Shown: positions 5,082-5,248 of the stretch, in pieces
Position numbering within the stretch: the first letter of the stretch is position 1
How the letters are laid out: the number at the start of each line of letters is the position of its first letter
Assembly: GCA_022573605.1 (NCBI GenBank)
Contig: JACZTQ010000232.1
Coordinates: 1-5,248 of the forward strand
Source of the DNA: Pseudomonadota bacterium
Lineage (GTDB): Bacteria; Pseudomonadota; Alphaproteobacteria; Rhodobacterales; Rhodobacteraceae
Direction of reading: 5' to 3'
Length of the DNA: 5,248 nucleotides
Position numbers and translations under genes: made by a program
Notes under the pieces: generated by a model
The model's database searches: none
What the model saw: the letters and a program-made list of their open reading frames with translations, nothing else
Told to the model about the DNA's origin: nothing

Positions 5082-5248
5082 TTGAACGCTCCGGTAAAAC
5101 CCGAGCCGGGCGCCGAGATCCGCGCCGCGCTGGACGCCGAGGCGCGGGCGCTCGGTTTCGCCGAAATCGCGGTCACCCGGCCGGATTCGGTGACGGCGGC
5201 GGGGGCGCGGCTGCGCCAATGGGTCGGGCAGGGGCGCCATGGCGAGAT
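5082..5248 (+). CDS. queG: QueG epoxyqueuosine reductase, N-terminal fragment (cut by window edge)
   Basis: The first 55 codons, starting from TTG, are present. The peptide has an Ala/Glu-rich first helix, then ALGFAEIAVTRPDS (24-37) and LRQWVGQGRHGEM (44-56, the last residue cut by the window end). This matches the opening of QueG, where the family reads LGF-x-hydrophobic-GI/AV-x-x-P and L-x-x-W-(x)3-GRHG-x-M. QueG is a cobalamin and [4Fe-4S] enzyme that reduces epoxyqueuosine to queuosine at the wobble position of GUN-anticodon tRNAs. The cofactor-binding regions lie beyond the window. The gene is co-oriented with the FzlA-like gene. Confidence 0.85.
   Translation, partial: MNAPVKPEPGAEIRAALDAEARALGFAEIAVTRPDSVTAAGARLRQWVGQGRHGE

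Noticed and set aside
2547..5240. A minus-strand open frame of 897 codons across the caspase-fold gene, the FzlA-like gene and the queG start
   Set aside because: It is antisense to three well-supported genes. Its translation is Ala/Gly/Arg/Pro/Val-rich with no recognisable domain, as expected of a mirror frame in high-GC DNA.

Overview
The window is high-GC DNA, roughly 70% by eye, with one strongly AT-rich island at a divergent promoter. The gene set points to an alphaproteobacterium, plausibly a Rhodospirillales-type organism. The evidence is a zur-znuC-znuB / znuA zinc locus in the alphaproteobacterial arrangement, a GST-fold protein ending in the HYADLDF tail of the division protein FzlA, and queG directly after it. 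No genus can be assigned from the sequence alone.

Layout. Positions 1-1491 (minus strand) carry zur, znuC and the first 16 codons of znuB, transcribed leftward. zur and znuC overlap by ATGA. znuC and znuB are separated by about 210 bases that hold a large nested inverted-repeat element. Positions 1492-1583 form a compact divergent regulatory region with two 15-bp Zur-box-like palindromes, 22 bp apart centre to centre. znuA (1584-2504, plus strand) runs rightward from it. Positions 2583-4154 encode an exported caspase-fold protein with two peptidoglycan-binding modules. Its catalytic Cys position is Ala, and the predicted mature protein contains no cysteine. A GC-rich hairpin followed by a short T run (4156-4198) probably terminates it. 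Positions 4296-4964 encode a GST-family protein, most likely FzlA. The 5' end of queG (epoxyqueuosine reductase) begins with TTG at 5082 and runs off the window.

How the genes work together. ZnuA (periplasmic zinc receptor), ZnuB (permease) and ZnuC (ATPase) form a high-affinity zinc importer. Zur, the zinc-sensing Fur-family repressor, probably closes both divergent promoters when zinc is sufficient. The right half concerns the envelope and housekeeping: a probable non-catalytic caspase-fold, wall-binding protein, a likely FtsZ-associated division factor, and a tRNA-modification enzyme. No functional link between the zinc locus and the right half is visible.

I see no mobile element with a transposase, no CRISPR array, no RNA gene and no defence system. 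The least ordinary items are the cysteine-free pseudo-caspase, the palindromic element splitting znuC from znuB, and the paired Zur operator. No gene-free stretch exceeds 300 bases.
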